The notes beneath the pieces are model-generated. The model was not told the origin of the DNA. It did no database searches and saw only the letters and a program-made list of their open reading frames with translations. DNA of 64,000 nucleotides from Burkholderiales bacterium (GTDB taxonomy: Bacteria > Pseudomonadota > Gammaproteobacteria > Burkholderiales > SG8-41): the NCBI GenBank assembly GCA_030684405.1, contig JAUXYA010000024.1:1-64000 (forward strand), written 5' to 3'. Of this stretch, positions 1-9,204 are shown in pieces (the stretch's first letter is position 1; each line of letters begins with the position of its first letter). A program made the position numbers and the translations under genes.

Positions 1-60
1 CTTTTCCCTGCCTGCCGTTGATGGTTAAGAAAAATTAAAAAACCGATTGCTTCTCTTAAA

Positions 61-135
61 TGGTGCCCATGGCGTGGATTGAACACGCGACCTCTCCCTT
101 ACCAAGGGAGTGCTCTGCCACTGAGCTACATGGGC
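61..135 (-). tRNA. tRNA-Thr (anticodon GGT)
   Basis: Reading the minus strand gives a full 75-nt cloverleaf. It has a 7-bp acceptor stem (GCCCATG with CATGGGC), a D-arm, an anticodon loop TTGGTAA with anticodon GGT, a T-arm with TTCAATC, discriminator A and an encoded CCA. It is the third gene of a Tyr-Gly-Thr series. In enterobacteria and many betaproteobacteria this series precedes tuf (elongation factor Tu), so tuf probably lies just left of the window; that is inference. Confidence 0.96.
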
Positions 136-179
136 GCAAAAGCTGCGCTGATGCCATGCTCCCGTCGGGAAGCGGTTAC

Positions 180-253
180 TGGAGCGGGTGAAGGGAATCG
201 AACCCTCGTCGTAAGCTTGGAAGGCTTCTGCTCTACCATTGAGCTACACCCGC
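180..253 (-). tRNA. tRNA-Gly (anticodon TCC)
   Basis: A complete 74-nt cloverleaf on the minus strand. The acceptor stem GCGGGTG pairs with CACCCGC, the anticodon loop carries TCC, the T-loop reads TTCGATT and CCA is encoded. It lies 44 nt upstream (in transcription) of the tRNA-Thr and is presumably cut from the same precursor. Confidence 0.96.
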
Positions 254-340
254 CCTGACTGCCACACCACATTCCGAGAATCCGCACTCACCCCGCTACT
301 GCAACAAACAACATACTTCCAGGCGCCTGCAACAAAATCC

Positions 341-425
<85 letters not shown>

Positions 426-439
426 GAACGAAACCGGTA

Positions 440-468
440 ATTATCGTCAGATCATGTGGGTATGTCAA
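440..468 (-). promoter_or_regulatory. Sigma-70 promoter of the tRNA(-tuf) operon
   Basis: The minus strand shows a perfect -35 TTGACA (463-468), a 17-bp spacer and a -10 GATAAT (440-445). The -10 ends 14 bp before the 5' end of tRNA-Tyr, as expected for a stable-RNA promoter. The near-consensus boxes and ideal spacing make this the clearest promoter in the window. Confidence 0.85.
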
Positions 469-767
469 TGAAAGTACGCGAAAAAATATGGGGGCGGCGC
501 AGAAAAATCGCGGCACTGCAACGTCGCAGTGGAGGAGGTCGCCAAGACACTGAAACCATGATTGAAATTGACTTTCGCAGAGCAACTGTCACTAGCCTGT
601 AGACTGCGGCCCGCATTGCGGGGATTCCGGCGCGGCCGATAAGTCGAAACATCCGTGCACCTGTCCCCCTCAATCATTAACTCCCCCACCGCCCTCACTG
701 GGCAGGGGCTCATAGCTCCTGCCTCTACCCTTACATCCGTGAGCGCACACAAACAATTAAATGCCTT
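469..767. other. Intergenic region without a recognisable gene
   Basis: About 300 bp lie between the tRNA promoter and the 3' end of the SDR gene. I see no ORF with coding character, RNA gene or terminator. Its last part (about 750-767) becomes AT-rich and runs into a perfect AT palindrome. Confidence 0.6.
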
Positions 768-789
768 ATTAATCAATTAATTGATTAAT
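768..789. repeat. Perfect 22-bp AT-rich palindrome over the SDR stop codon
   Basis: ATTAATCAATT is followed directly by its exact reverse complement, with no loop. The SDR stop codon (785-787 on the minus strand) lies inside it. It lacks a GC stem and T-tract, so it does not look like an ordinary terminator. It could be a dimeric protein-binding site; no second copy was noticed. Confidence 0.7.
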
Positions 790-1510
790 TACCGCCGGAG
801 CCGCTGACACTGCTGCCGCCACAGACAAAAAGCGTCTGCCCCGAGATATAGCCACTCTCCGGGCTCAGGAAAAAACCAACCGCTCTTGCCACATCCCGCG
901 GCGTTCCGACCCAGCGCACAGGAATGCTATCGATCACTGCCTGGCGCTTGACACTGCCGATCGGGTGACCGTTATCGAATAATTCCGTCGCCACTGGACC
1001 GGGGGCAACTGCGTTGATCGTGATGCCATCTCCGGCCAACTCCAGACAAAGCACCCTTGTCATGCCGACAAGCCCCGCCTTGCCCGCGGCATAGGCCAGC
1101 CGCTGGGTCTTACCCAGAATGGCCCTGGACGAGATATTGACAATGCGCCCGAACTTCGCCTCGCGCATCCCCGGCGCCAATGCTTGGATCAGGATCATGG
1201 CGGCGCGAACATTCAGCGCATAGACATGATCCATGTCATCCACGGTCGCCTGTTCCAGCGATCCCGGTCGGTTCGCCCCGGCATTGTTCACGAGGTAGCG
1301 CACCGGATACTTTGCCGCCACCTCCCGCGCCGCCGCCGATGCCGCCGCCGCATCGGCCAAATCGACCGCGTGATGCAGAATCTGCGGATGCACGATCCGC
1401 GGCGGTCGGCGTTGCAGTGTCACCACCGTCAATCCTTGGTCGAGCAGATCCTGCGCGATCGCTTCGCCTATGCCCGAACTCGCTCCCGTTACTACGGCCA
1501 CACCGTCCAT
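785..1510 (-). CDS. SDR-family NAD(P)-dependent oxidoreductase
   Basis: This 241-residue protein has classical short-chain dehydrogenase features: a nucleotide-binding TGASSGIG near residue 8, NNAG near residue 97, a catalytic Ser in INISS and a YAAGK active-site pair. The C-terminus ends soon after SGQTLFVCGG, typical of the family. It probably oxidises or reduces a hydroxyl/keto group in the cytoplasm. GGGGAA precedes the ATG at 1510. It is divergent from the acyl-CoA synthetase at 1611 with only 100 bp between starts, so the two may share a regulatory region. Substrate unknown; FabG-like activity cannot be excluded. Confidence 0.88.
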   Translation of the reverse strand: MDGVAVVTGASSGIGEAIAQDLLDQGLTVVTLQRRPPRIVHPQILHHAVDLADAAAASAAAREVAAKYPVRYLVNNAGANRPGSLEQATVDDMDHVYALNVRAAMILIQALAPGMREAKFGRIVNISSRAILGKTQRLAYAAGKAGLVGMTRVLCLELAGDGITINAVAPGPVATELFDNGHPIGSVKRQAVIDSIPVRWVGTPRDVARAVGFFLSPESGYISGQTLFVCGGSSVSGSGGN

Positions 1511-1610
1511 ATCGTGTTCCCCGAAAAAAGTTTGCCGTTTCCGATTATAGGTGCGCCGGGCATCGATTCAGCGACGCGAATGACACCGATGTTATGCTCG
1601 GGTCGCCATC

Positions 1611-3737
1611 ATGAACCCGGAAAATTCCGTATTGCGGGCCATACTGAACCCGCGCAGCGTAGCCGTATTCGGCGCATCCGGCGACCCCGCCAAATTCGGC
1701 GGCCGCGTCATGCATTTCCTGCTCAAGCACGGTTATCGCGGCCGCATCGTGCCCGTGCACCCCAGCGCGAAGGAAGTGCTGGGCATTCCGGCCGTGGCGC
1801 AGCTCTCCGCGGTGAGCGAGCCGGTCGATGTCTGCCTGCTGGCGCTTCCTGCCACACACCTGGCCGCGGCACTGGATGACTGTGGCCGGGCAGGCGCGCG
1901 CGGCGCCGTGGTCATTACCGCGGATTTTGCCGAGACCGGCGCTGAGGGCGCGGCGCGACAGCAGGAGCTGATCGACATTGCGCGCCGCCACGGCCTGAGA
2001 ATCATCGGCCCCAACTGTCTTGGCTACATCAACCCACATCTCAACCTCGCGCTGACTTCCTCGGTCGCACTGGCAACGGAACCGATGCCGCGTGGCGAAA
2101 TCGGCCTCGGTTGCCAGAGTGGCTCGCTGATGGCTTCACTGATCTCGCATGCGCAGGACTGTGGCGCGGGATTCAGCGTCGCCGCCACCGTCGGCAATCA
2201 GGCCGACATTGAACTTTGCGACCTGCTTGAATATTTCATCGAGGACGCCGCGACCCGTGCCATCTGCCTCTATGTCGAAGGACTGAAGGATGGCGCGCGC
2301 TTCCTTGAACTCGCCCGCCGCGCTCGCGCTGCGGGCAAACCGGTGCTCGCCGTGAAGGCGGGACGCAGCGCCGCCGGCGAACGACTGACCCAGTCGCACA
2401 CCGCCAGCCTCGCCGGCTCCTACGCGGTATGGGCGGCCGCCTGCCGCGACCACGCAGTAATCCTGCTCGACGATCCCGAGGCACTGATCTATTGCGCTGA
2501 TTTCCTGATCCGCTTCGGTGCACCCGCAAAATCCACCATCGCAGTCATCTCCCCGTCCGGCGGCACCGTTGCCGTAACCGGCGATCGTGTCAGCGCCGCG
2601 GGTCTGGCACTTGCCGAACCCGGCGCAGAAACCTGCGCCGCGCTGCGCACGCTGCTGCCTCCGGGACGTTTGTTCAATCCACTGGATGTCGGCGGCCTCC
2701 CGCGCAGCAGCGGCCTCGACAGCGCGCTCACCGCCTATGAACTGCTGGCGAAGGATCCCGCAGTCGGTGCCATCCTGATCGCCGTGGCCACGACCCCGCA
2801 ACTCGAGGACAAGGTCAGGCAATGGGGCTGGGCCGCGATCAGTGGCGGCAAGCCGACCGCCCTCCTGCTCACCCCCGGATCGCTGGTCGACGGCGCGCGT
2901 CGTGCACTGAAGGAGATCCGGTGCCCGTACACGAATCGCCTAGACGACGCCCTGCGTGTACTGCGCGCGGCCGTCGATTACGGCGATGCGCTGCGCGATC
3001 CGCCACCACCCGCAGCGCCGCAGGCATGGACTGAGGGCCCGCGCCGGCACGTCGACGGCCTACCGGCCGGGCGCCTTACAGAACCCGAAACCAAGGCCCT
3101 GCTCCGCACAGCAGGCATCTGCACCACCGAGGATGTACTGGCGCCGACACCGGATGACGCCATCGAACAGGCCCGGCACATCGGTTTCCCGGTTGTCCTG
3201 AAGGGCGTGTGCCGCGCCCTTGTTCACAAGAGTGAAGCCGGCGCGGTCCGGCTTGGCATCAGCGACGAGGCGGCGCTGCGCGCGGCATGGCAGGAGATCA
3301 GGTGCGGACTCGAAGCGCATTTGCCGGGCACAGCACTCGAAGGCTGCGTGGTGCAGCCCATGCTGTCCGGCGGCATTGAGCTGATCGTCGGCTGCCGCTG
3401 GGATGCGCAGTTCGGTCCGGTCGTTGTCGTCGGCAGCGGCGGCGTACTGGTGGAAATCCTCGACGACGTGCAAATGGCAGTTGCTCCGGTTTCCGCCGCC
3501 CATGCCAGGCGCCTGGTCGAGGCCCTGCGCATCGCACCGGTTCTGGCCGGCGCGCGTGGGCGCAAGCTCGCCGACATCGACGCGCTGGCCGATGCCATCG
3601 CCCACCTGAGCGAGCTCGCCGCCGCTCTCGGCACGCGGCTCGCCGAACTCGACATCAATCCATTGCTGGTGCGCGAATCAGGGCAGGGTGTCATCGCGCT
3701 CGACGGCCGCGCAACCTTGACAGAACAAACCCGCTGA
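1611..3737 (+). CDS. ADP-forming acetate/acyl--CoA ligase (NDP-forming acyl-CoA synthetase)
   Basis: The 708 residues follow the fused order of this family: CoA-binding Rossmann domain (about 8-135, with SVAVFGASGDPAKFG), succinyl-CoA-ligase-like domains (about 145-440) and a C-terminal ATP-grasp domain (about 480-700). SHTASLAG around residue 262 carries the His expected to be phosphorylated during catalysis. The enzyme would interconvert acyl-CoA + ADP + Pi with free acid + CoA + ATP. A crotonase starts 10 nt after its stop, implying an operon for acyl-CoA metabolism. A paralogue lies at 32474-34597. Acyl specificity cannot be read from sequence. Confidence 0.9.
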   Translation: MNPENSVLRAILNPRSVAVFGASGDPAKFGGRVMHFLLKHGYRGRIVPVHPSAKEVLGIPAVAQLSAVSEPVDVCLLALPATHLAAALDDCGRAGARGAVVITADFAETGAEGAARQQELIDIARRHGLRIIGPNCLGYINPHLNLALTSSVALATEPMPRGEIGLGCQSGSLMASLISHAQDCGAGFSVAATVGNQADIELCDLLEYFIEDAATRAICLYVEGLKDGARFLELARRARAAGKPVLAVKAGRSAAGERLTQSHTASLAGSYAVWAAACRDHAVILLDDPEALIYCADFLIRFGAPAKSTIAVISPSGGTVAVTGDRVSAAGLALAEPGAETCAALRTLLPPGRLFNPLDVGGLPRSSGLDSALTAYELLAKDPAVGAILIAVATTPQLEDKVRQWGWAAISGGKPTALLLTPGSLVDGARRALKEIRCPYTNRLDDALRVLRAAVDYGDALRDPPPPAAPQAWTEGPRRHVDGLPAGRLTEPETKALLRTAGICTTEDVLAPTPDDAIEQARHIGFPVVLKGVCRALVHKSEAGAVRLGISDEAALRAAWQEIRCGLEAHLPGTALEGCVVQPMLSGGIELIVGCRWDAQFGPVVVVGSGGVLVEILDDVQMAVAPVSAAHARRLVEALRIAPVLAGARGRKLADIDALADAIAHLSELAAALGTRLAELDINPLLVRESGQGVIALDGRATLTEQTR

Positions 3738-3747
3738 AGGAGCAGTC

Positions 3748-4488
3748 ATGAGCACTGAGGTTGTCACCTACGAATCCCGCGACGGCATTGCCGTCATCAC
3801 GCTGAATCGTCCGGCGAAACGCAACGCCATCAACAACGAGGTCGCACAGCAGCTGCGCGCGGCGCTCGACCGGCTCAACGAGAGCGAAGATCGCGTCGGC
3901 GTGCTGACCCATGCCGGCGCGCATTTCACCGGCGGTGCCGACATCAAGGGTCCGCCCGAGGACTTCCCGGCCTGTGTGCCCAATGTCGGCGTTATGATGC
4001 AGAAGCCGCTGGTCGCTGCTGTGGGCGGCTGGGTGGTCGGCGGCGGCGTGGTCATCCTCCAGATGTGCGACCTTTGCGTGGCAGCAGACGACGCGAAGTT
4101 CATGTTCCCCGAAGCCAAGGTAGGCTTCACCGGCGCCGCGATTGCCGGACTCGCCGCACGCATTCCGCACAAGGTCGCGATGGAGCTGATGCTGGTTGGC
4201 AACGAGATCTCCGCAGAACGCATGTATCAGGTCGGACTCGTGAACCGGCTGGTGCCGGCAGGGCAACAACTTGATGCAGCCATGGAATACGCGCGCCAGC
4301 TCGCCGACAATGCACCGCTGGTGCTGTCGGTGCTGCGCGATTACGTGGGCCGCGTCATACCCAAAGGGCCGTCGGAACTCGCCGCACAGGGCCGCGCGAC
4401 CATTCAGCGCATCCGTCAGAGCGCCGATGCCCGCGAAGGCATTGCCAGCTTCAAGGACAAGCGCAAAGCTCGATTTTCCGGAAAATAA
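3748..4488 (+). CDS. Enoyl-CoA hydratase/isomerase family protein (crotonase fold)
   Basis: At 246 residues it is normal length for a crotonase. TGGADIKG (about 61-68) and the GGWVVGGG segment (about 93-100) form the oxyanion hole. In enoyl-CoA hydratase two Glu residues activate water. The second is kept here (PE at 121-122), but the first position is Val (about 102), so simple hydration is doubtful and an isomerase, hydrolase or lyase role is possible. GGAG precedes the ATG. It follows the acyl-CoA synthetase by 10 nt, so the pair probably acts on the same CoA ester. A 20-bp AT-rich repeat begins 1 nt after its stop. Confidence 0.88.
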   Translation: MSTEVVTYESRDGIAVITLNRPAKRNAINNEVAQQLRAALDRLNESEDRVGVLTHAGAHFTGGADIKGPPEDFPACVPNVGVMMQKPLVAAVGGWVVGGGVVILQMCDLCVAADDAKFMFPEAKVGFTGAAIAGLAARIPHKVAMELMLVGNEISAERMYQVGLVNRLVPAGQQLDAAMEYARQLADNAPLVLSVLRDYVGRVIPKGPSELAAQGRATIQRIRQSADAREGIASFKDKRKARFSGK

Positions 4489-4489
4489 T

Positions 4490-4509
4490 AATAAAAACAA
4501 ATACTTATA
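4490..4509 (+). repeat. 20-bp AT-rich interspersed repeat, copy 1
   Basis: Matches AATAAAAACAANTACTTATA exactly (N = A), beginning 1 nt after the crotonase stop. Five other copies are at 10618-10637, 19265-19284, 31135-31154, 36700-36719 and 46593-46612. The AT-only flanks extend it to about 30 bp. Function unknown. Confidence 0.75.
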
Positions 4510-4568
4510 TTGATATCCCGGCGACACTCCCATGCTGGCCGATCGCTGCCCTGATCACCGCAGGCCTC

Positions 4569-5174
4569 ATGGTCGACCAGCATGTCGCGCCCTGGGGCCA
4601 GCCGGCAGTCAGCCTGGCGACATGGGGCATGCTGCTGTGGTGGATGGCGAGATCGGCACCACCGGCAAGGCTGAGCCTCGCCATCTGCGTGGTCTATGCG
4701 ACACTGGGCGAAATCGTCCTGTCGCTGGTCTGGGGACTCTATGAGTACCGCCTCGGCAACGTACCCCTGTTCGTGCCGCCAGGCCATGCCCTGCTGTTCG
4801 TGCTCGGCATTCGCCTCGCAATGCGTCTGCCGGACTGGGTCACCTGGGTAATACCGGCCACCGCGGCGCCGTTGGTCCTTGCACTGGCCTGGACGGGCAC
4901 TGACACCCTGGGACTTCCGCTGTTCGCACTGCTGCTCGCCTGCATGGCGTTGAGCCGCGCGCGCAAGCTTTATGCGGTGATGTTCCTGTTGGCGCTGGCC
5001 ATGGAAATCTACGGCACCGCGCTGGGCAACTGGCGCTGGCACGCCGAGGTGCCGGGACTGGGCCTGCACACCCTCAATCCGCCGCTCTCGGCCGGTGCCT
5101 TCTACTGCGTGCTCGATTTACTGGTGGTCGGCACTGCGGCCCTGCTGCGCCGTCGCGCCGTGCCGGCTGGTTAA
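4569..5174 (+). CDS. Uncharacterised integral membrane protein
   Basis: The protein has at least 201 residues, with about six hydrophobic segments, for example around [50 protein letters not shown] and [17 protein letters not shown] conserved-looking EYRLGNVP lies in one loop. I recognise no family. The ATG at 4569 has no good ribosome-binding site. The open frame continues upstream through a hydrophobic stretch (LPCWPIAALITAGL) without ATG, GTG or TTG, so the true start may be a rare codon or the 5' end may be disturbed by the repeat at 4490-4509. It overlaps the convergent YgiQ gene by 4 nt. Confidence 0.6.
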   Translation: MVDQHVAPWGQPAVSLATWGMLLWWMARSAPPARLSLAICVVYATLGEIVLSLVWGLYEYRLGNVPLFVPPGHALLFVLGIRLAMRLPDWVTWVIPATAAPLVLALAWTGTDTLGLPLFALLLACMALSRARKLYAVMFLLALAMEIYGTALGNWRWHAEVPGLGLHTLNPPLSAGAFYCVLDLLVVGTAALLRRRAVPAG

Positions 5175-7381
5175 CGCACCCTGGCAGCGCGCGTGCCCGA
5201 TTTTTTCGGCCCGGCCTGTCGCGCCTTGCGATCGCGCTCTTGGGGTGCCGGCGGCAAGCCAGTGTGCTGGGTGCGGAAGGACTGGTACTTGGTCGGCTTG
5301 CGCGCGCCCTCGGGCTTCAGGCCCGTACCTGCGGGCTGAAAAGACGGAATCAGTTGGCGCTTGCCGGAGCCGATCAGGTCAGCACGGCCCATGCGCCGCA
5401 ACGCATCGCGCAACATCGGCCAGTTTTCCGGATCGTGGTAACGCAGGAAAGCCTTGTGCAGCCGGCGCACCCTGAGACCCTTCGGAATGACCACGTCCTC
5501 GCTGTCACGGGTGACCTTACGCAGCGGATTCTTGCCGGAGTGGTACATCGCCGTCGCAGAGGCCATCGGCGACGGCAGGAACGCCTGCACCTGGTCAGTG
5601 CGAAACCCGTTCTGCTTCAGCCACAACGCGAGCTCCAGCATGTCCTCGTAGGTGGTGCCGGGGTGCGCGGCGATGAAATACGGGATCAAGTACTGCTCCT
5701 TGCCGGCCTCGCGCGAATACTTGTCGAAGAGTTCCTTGAACTTGTAGTAAGTGCCGACGCCGGGTTTCATCATCTTCGACAGCGGCCCCTCGCCGATCGC
5801 CTCCGGCGCTATTTTCAAATAACCGCCGACATGGTGCTGCGCCAGTTCCTTCACGTAATCAGGCGATTCCACCGCGAGGTCATAACGCACGCCGGAACCG
5901 ATCAGGATTTTCTTGATGCCGGGCAGCGCGCGGGCACGGCGGTAGAGCCTGATCAACGACGAGTGGTCGGTGTTGAGGTTCGGGCACACGCCGGGATAGA
6001 CACAGGAAGGCTTGCGGCAGGAGGCCTCGATCTCGCGGCTCTTGCAGGCGAGCCGGTACATGTTCGCGGTCGGTCCGCCGAGGTCCGAAATGACGCCGGT
6101 GAACCCCGGCACCGCATCGCGGATGTGCTCGACCTCGCGGATGATCGAATCTTCGGAGCGATTCTGGATGATGCGGCCTTCGTGCTCGGTGATTGAACAG
6201 AAGGTGCAGCCGCCAAAGCAGCCGCGTTGTATGGTTACCGAAAAACGGATCATCTCGTAGGCAGGGATCTTCGCCTTGCCGTACGCAGGATGCGGCACAC
6301 GCGCGTAGGGCAGCTCATACAGCGCGTCCATTTCCTTCGTTGTCAGCGGAATCGGCGGCGGGTTTATCCAGACTTCCCGCGCGTTCTTCCCTTCGCCGTG
6401 GCGCTGCACCAGCGCCCGTGCGTTGCCGGGATTCGACTCGACGTGCAGGATGCGGGAAGCATGCGCGTACAGGATCGGGTCAGCGGCAACCGCCTCGTAC
6501 GAAGGCATGCGAATCACGCTGCGCGCACGGTCCGCGTTTTTTACTTCGCGGATGAAACGCACAACCTGTGCGCCGCCGGTGGGCGCAGCGGGCGGCTGCG
6601 CCGTCGCCGAGCCCTCCATGGCATAAGGGTCGACTGGCGGATTGTGCGGACCCGGCGTGTCGATGGTCGTGGAGTCGATTTCGATCCAGTCCGCCGGCGT
6701 CGCGCCGCGCAGGAGAGCGGTGCCACGGATGTCGATGATGTCCGCAGGAAGCTGCCGCGCCGCCAGCCGGTGGGCAATCTCCACGATCGCACGTTCGGCG
6801 TTGCCGTACACCAGGATGTCAGCCTTGGCATCTACCAGCACCGAGCGCCGCACCTTTTCCGACCAGTAATCGAAATGCGCAATGCGCCTCAGACTCGCCT
6901 CGATACCGCCGATGATGATGGGCACGTCAGGAAAGGCTTCGCGCGCGCGCTGGCTGTAGACGATCACCGAGCGATCGGGCCGCTTGCCGCCCTCGGCGTT
7001 CGGCGTGTAGGCGTCGTCGCTGCGCAGCCGGCGGTCGGCCGTGTAGCGATTGACCATTGAATCCATGTTCCCGGCGGTGACACCGAAGAACAGCTTGGGC
7101 CGACCCAGCGCGCGGAAGGCATCAACCGAATGCCATTCCGGCTGGGCGATGATGCCGACGCGAAAACCCTGAGCTTCGAGCAGCCGGCCGACGATGGCCA
7201 TGCCGAAACTCGGATGGTCGACATAGGCGTCGCCGGTGACAAGGATGATGTCGCATTCATCCCAGCCGAGCTTGTCCATCTCGGCGCGAGACATCGGCAG
7301 GAACGGGGCCGTGCCGAAACGCGCCGCCCAGTACTTGCGGTGACTGAAAATGTCCTTGATTGGCTGCGGGGAGGATGGCAT
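5171..7381 (-). CDS. ygiQ: YgiQ-family radical SAM protein (UPF0313)
   Basis: The 736-residue protein matches YgiQ in length and layout. The N-terminal region (about 1-300, starting [19 protein letters not shown]) is characteristic. The radical SAM motif [13 protein letters not shown] supplies the [4Fe-4S] cysteines at about 388, 392 and 395, followed by a TIM-barrel-like core and a basic C-terminal tail rich in Lys and Arg. Radical SAM enzymes cleave S-adenosylmethionine to start radical chemistry; the YgiQ substrate is not established. It is a cytoplasmic, stand-alone gene here, separated from the next minus-strand gene upstream by 64 nt. Confidence 0.93.
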   Translation of the reverse strand: MPSSPQPIKDIFSHRKYWAARFGTAPFLPMSRAEMDKLGWDECDIILVTGDAYVDHPSFGMAIVGRLLEAQGFRVGIIAQPEWHSVDAFRALGRPKLFFGVTAGNMDSMVNRYTADRRLRSDDAYTPNAEGGKRPDRSVIVYSQRAREAFPDVPIIIGGIEASLRRIAHFDYWSEKVRRSVLVDAKADILVYGNAERAIVEIAHRLAARQLPADIIDIRGTALLRGATPADWIEIDSTTIDTPGPHNPPVDPYAMEGSATAQPPAAPTGGAQVVRFIREVKNADRARSVIRMPSYEAVAADPILYAHASRILHVESNPGNARALVQRHGEGKNAREVWINPPPIPLTTKEMDALYELPYARVPHPAYGKAKIPAYEMIRFSVTIQRGCFGGCTFCSITEHEGRIIQNRSEDSIIREVEHIRDAVPGFTGVISDLGGPTANMYRLACKSREIEASCRKPSCVYPGVCPNLNTDHSSLIRLYRRARALPGIKKILIGSGVRYDLAVESPDYVKELAQHHVGGYLKIAPEAIGEGPLSKMMKPGVGTYYKFKELFDKYSREAGKEQYLIPYFIAAHPGTTYEDMLELALWLKQNGFRTDQVQAFLPSPMASATAMYHSGKNPLRKVTRDSEDVVIPKGLRVRRLHKAFLRYHDPENWPMLRDALRRMGRADLIGSGKRQLIPSFQPAGTGLKPEGARKPTKYQSFRTQHTGLPPAPQERDRKARQAGPKKSGTRAARVR

Positions 7382-7445
7382 GCGCCATTATAGTCCGCCG
7401 CGTAGCGGAGCCCGGCAAAGGTCCTGACGTGTCCTCGCCGCCGAC

Positions 7446-8027
7446 CTAACGCTGGCCTTCGGCCTCGCGAAACTGCCTGAGCAGGGCCGCCAGCTGCAGC
7501 GCCTCCTCCGGCGCACCCTTGCAGTCCCGGACCTGCAGCCAGAACTTCACCGGCGGATCGGAATGCCGGTAACCGTTGCCTGCGGAAAAATTGACGCGAC
7601 GCGCAAGCAACTCGCCGGTTTTGGTGTCCACCAGCTCGTCGGTCCAGCGCCAGACCTTCAGGAACAGCTCGCCCTCGTCGCGGGTAGTGATGTGATTGCG
7701 GTGCACCAGTACAAACCGCCTCGCATCCCGATTCTCTGCAGTATCAACAGGACGCGCTCCAGCTCCGGCTTTCCCCGCTTCGCGCCACTGCCCGGGCGTC
7801 ACGAAAATTTTCAGGCCCGCCTCTTTGGCACAGCGGTAATGGTGGGAAAGCACGACCGGCGGCCAGTCCCAGAGCAGAACAAGTCCCATGATTGCAGCGG
7901 CCGCTGATCCCCAGCGCGCCGGGCTCCGTCCCCTGCGCCGCGCGATGACCGTCACGCCGTATACGATCGCGACCGCGACCAGCGCATAGGCCTTCAACAC
8001 TATCCCGACCTGGAACCAGAGGCTCAT
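7446..8027 (-). CDS. Uncharacterised membrane-anchored protein
   Basis: The 193-residue protein has two N-terminal transmembrane segments (about 6-27 and 38-60), followed by a mostly polar domain of about 130 residues that is probably outside the membrane. That domain includes Trp-rich LFLKVWRWTDELVD and two Cys (HHYRCAKE and VRDCKG) that could pair in the periplasm. I do not recognise a family. The neighbouring OYE gene on the same strand ends 48 nt before its start, so co-transcription is possible. Confidence 0.6.
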   Translation of the reverse strand: MSLWFQVGIVLKAYALVAVAIVYGVTVIARRRGRSPARWGSAAAAIMGLVLLWDWPPVVLSHHYRCAKEAGLKIFVTPGQWREAGKAGAGARPVDTAENRDARRFVLVHRNHITTRDEGELFLKVWRWTDELVDTKTGELLARRVNFSAGNGYRHSDPPVKFWLQVRDCKGAPEEALQLAALLRQFREAEGQR

Positions 8028-8075
8028 TGCGCAAGCGTTCTCTTCGGGTAGCCGCCGCTGTGTCCGGGCTCCGCC

Positions 8076-9188
8076 TTAACGCCCGGTGCTCCCGGCAACC
8101 CGTCCCGGCGGCCACAGCTTCGGTGATCCGCGCTCGTACTGCGGCGGCCAAACCGCCTCTGCACCCAGCGCGACAGCGGCATGCTGCGGCCAGCGCGGAT
8201 TGAACAGCAGCGCTCGCGCCAGTGATACGAAATCCGCCTGCCCGCCAGCGATGATCGATTCAGCCTGTTGCGGATCGCTGATCAGGCCCACCGCACCGGT
8301 CACCATGCCGACTTCCTTTTTTACGCGCTCGGCAAACGGCACTTGATAACCGGGGCCGAGCGGAATCTTCGCATCGAGCACGACGCCGCCGCCGGACAGC
8401 GTGACATAGGCGCAGCCTTCGGCCTTCAGCGCACGCGCGTAGATGACTGCCTCATCGGGTGTCCAGCCGCCCTCGGCGAAATCACTGCCGGAAATCTTGG
8501 CACCGACGAAACGCCCGGCTGGAAACGCCGAGCGGATCGCCCGGAACACCTCCAGCGGATAACGCATGCGGTTTTCAAGGCTGCCACCATATTCGTCGCT
8601 GCGACGATTGGCCAGCGGCGACAGGAACTCCGACAGCAGATAGCCGTGGGTCGAATGCAGTTCGACGAAATCGAGGCCGATGCGCGCCGCGCGCCGCGCC
8701 GCCTGCACGAAAGCCGCAGTCAGTGCGTCCATATCGGCACGGCTCATTTCATGCGGTGCCGGCCAGCCTGCAGCCAGCGGCAACGGCGACGGCGCCAGTG
8801 TCTGCCAGGCCCCCTCACCGGCATTCAACGGTCCGTGCCCCTGCCAGGGGCGGTGGCTCGAAGCCTTGCGTCCGGCATGGGCAAGCTGCACGCCGAGCAC
8901 GATGGGCGACACGCCGCGAATGAAATCGGCGACGCGCTGCATCGCCGCCTCGTTGGCATCCGAATATAGGCCCGGGCAATGCGGCGTGATGCGGCCTTCC
9001 GGAGTCACGCCCGTGGCTTCCATTACCAGCATCGATGCGCCGGAGATCGCCAATGAGCCGAGGTGCATGGTGTGCCAGTCGCCCATCGAACCGTCGACGG
9101 CACTGTACTGGCACATCGGCGCCACGGTAATCCGGTTCGGCAGTTCGAGCCCGCCGATCCGCAGTGGCGTAAACAGTTGCGATGTCAT
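8076..9188 (-). CDS. NADH:flavin oxidoreductase of the Old Yellow Enzyme family (NamA/YqjM-like)
   Basis: From the chosen start the protein has 370 residues, typical of YqjM-type OYEs. The N-terminus PLRIGGLELPNRITVAPMCQ carries the FMN-contacting Cys region, HxxxH (ELHSTHGYL) forms the substrate-anchoring pair, and FLSPLANRRSDEYGGSLENR is the family signature. Such enzymes use FMN and NAD(P)H to reduce activated C=C bonds. The ATG at 9188 is preferred over a codon 36 nt upstream because GGGGAGCAAGGAC precedes it and it avoids overlapping the transporter gene, which ends 16 nt upstream. It probably forms the tail of the aldolase/transporter operon. Confidence 0.92.
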   Translation of the reverse strand: MTSQLFTPLRIGGLELPNRITVAPMCQYSAVDGSMGDWHTMHLGSLAISGASMLVMEATGVTPEGRITPHCPGLYSDANEAAMQRVADFIRGVSPIVLGVQLAHAGRKASSHRPWQGHGPLNAGEGAWQTLAPSPLPLAAGWPAPHEMSRADMDALTAAFVQAARRAARIGLDFVELHSTHGYLLSEFLSPLANRRSDEYGGSLENRMRYPLEVFRAIRSAFPAGRFVGAKISGSDFAEGGWTPDEAVIYARALKAEGCAYVTLSGGGVVLDAKIPLGPGYQVPFAERVKKEVGMVTGAVGLISDPQQAESIIAGGQADFVSLARALLFNPRWPQHAAVALGAEAVWPPQYERGSPKLWPPGRVAGSTGR

Positions 9189-9204
9189 GTCCTTGCTCCC
9201 CGCT

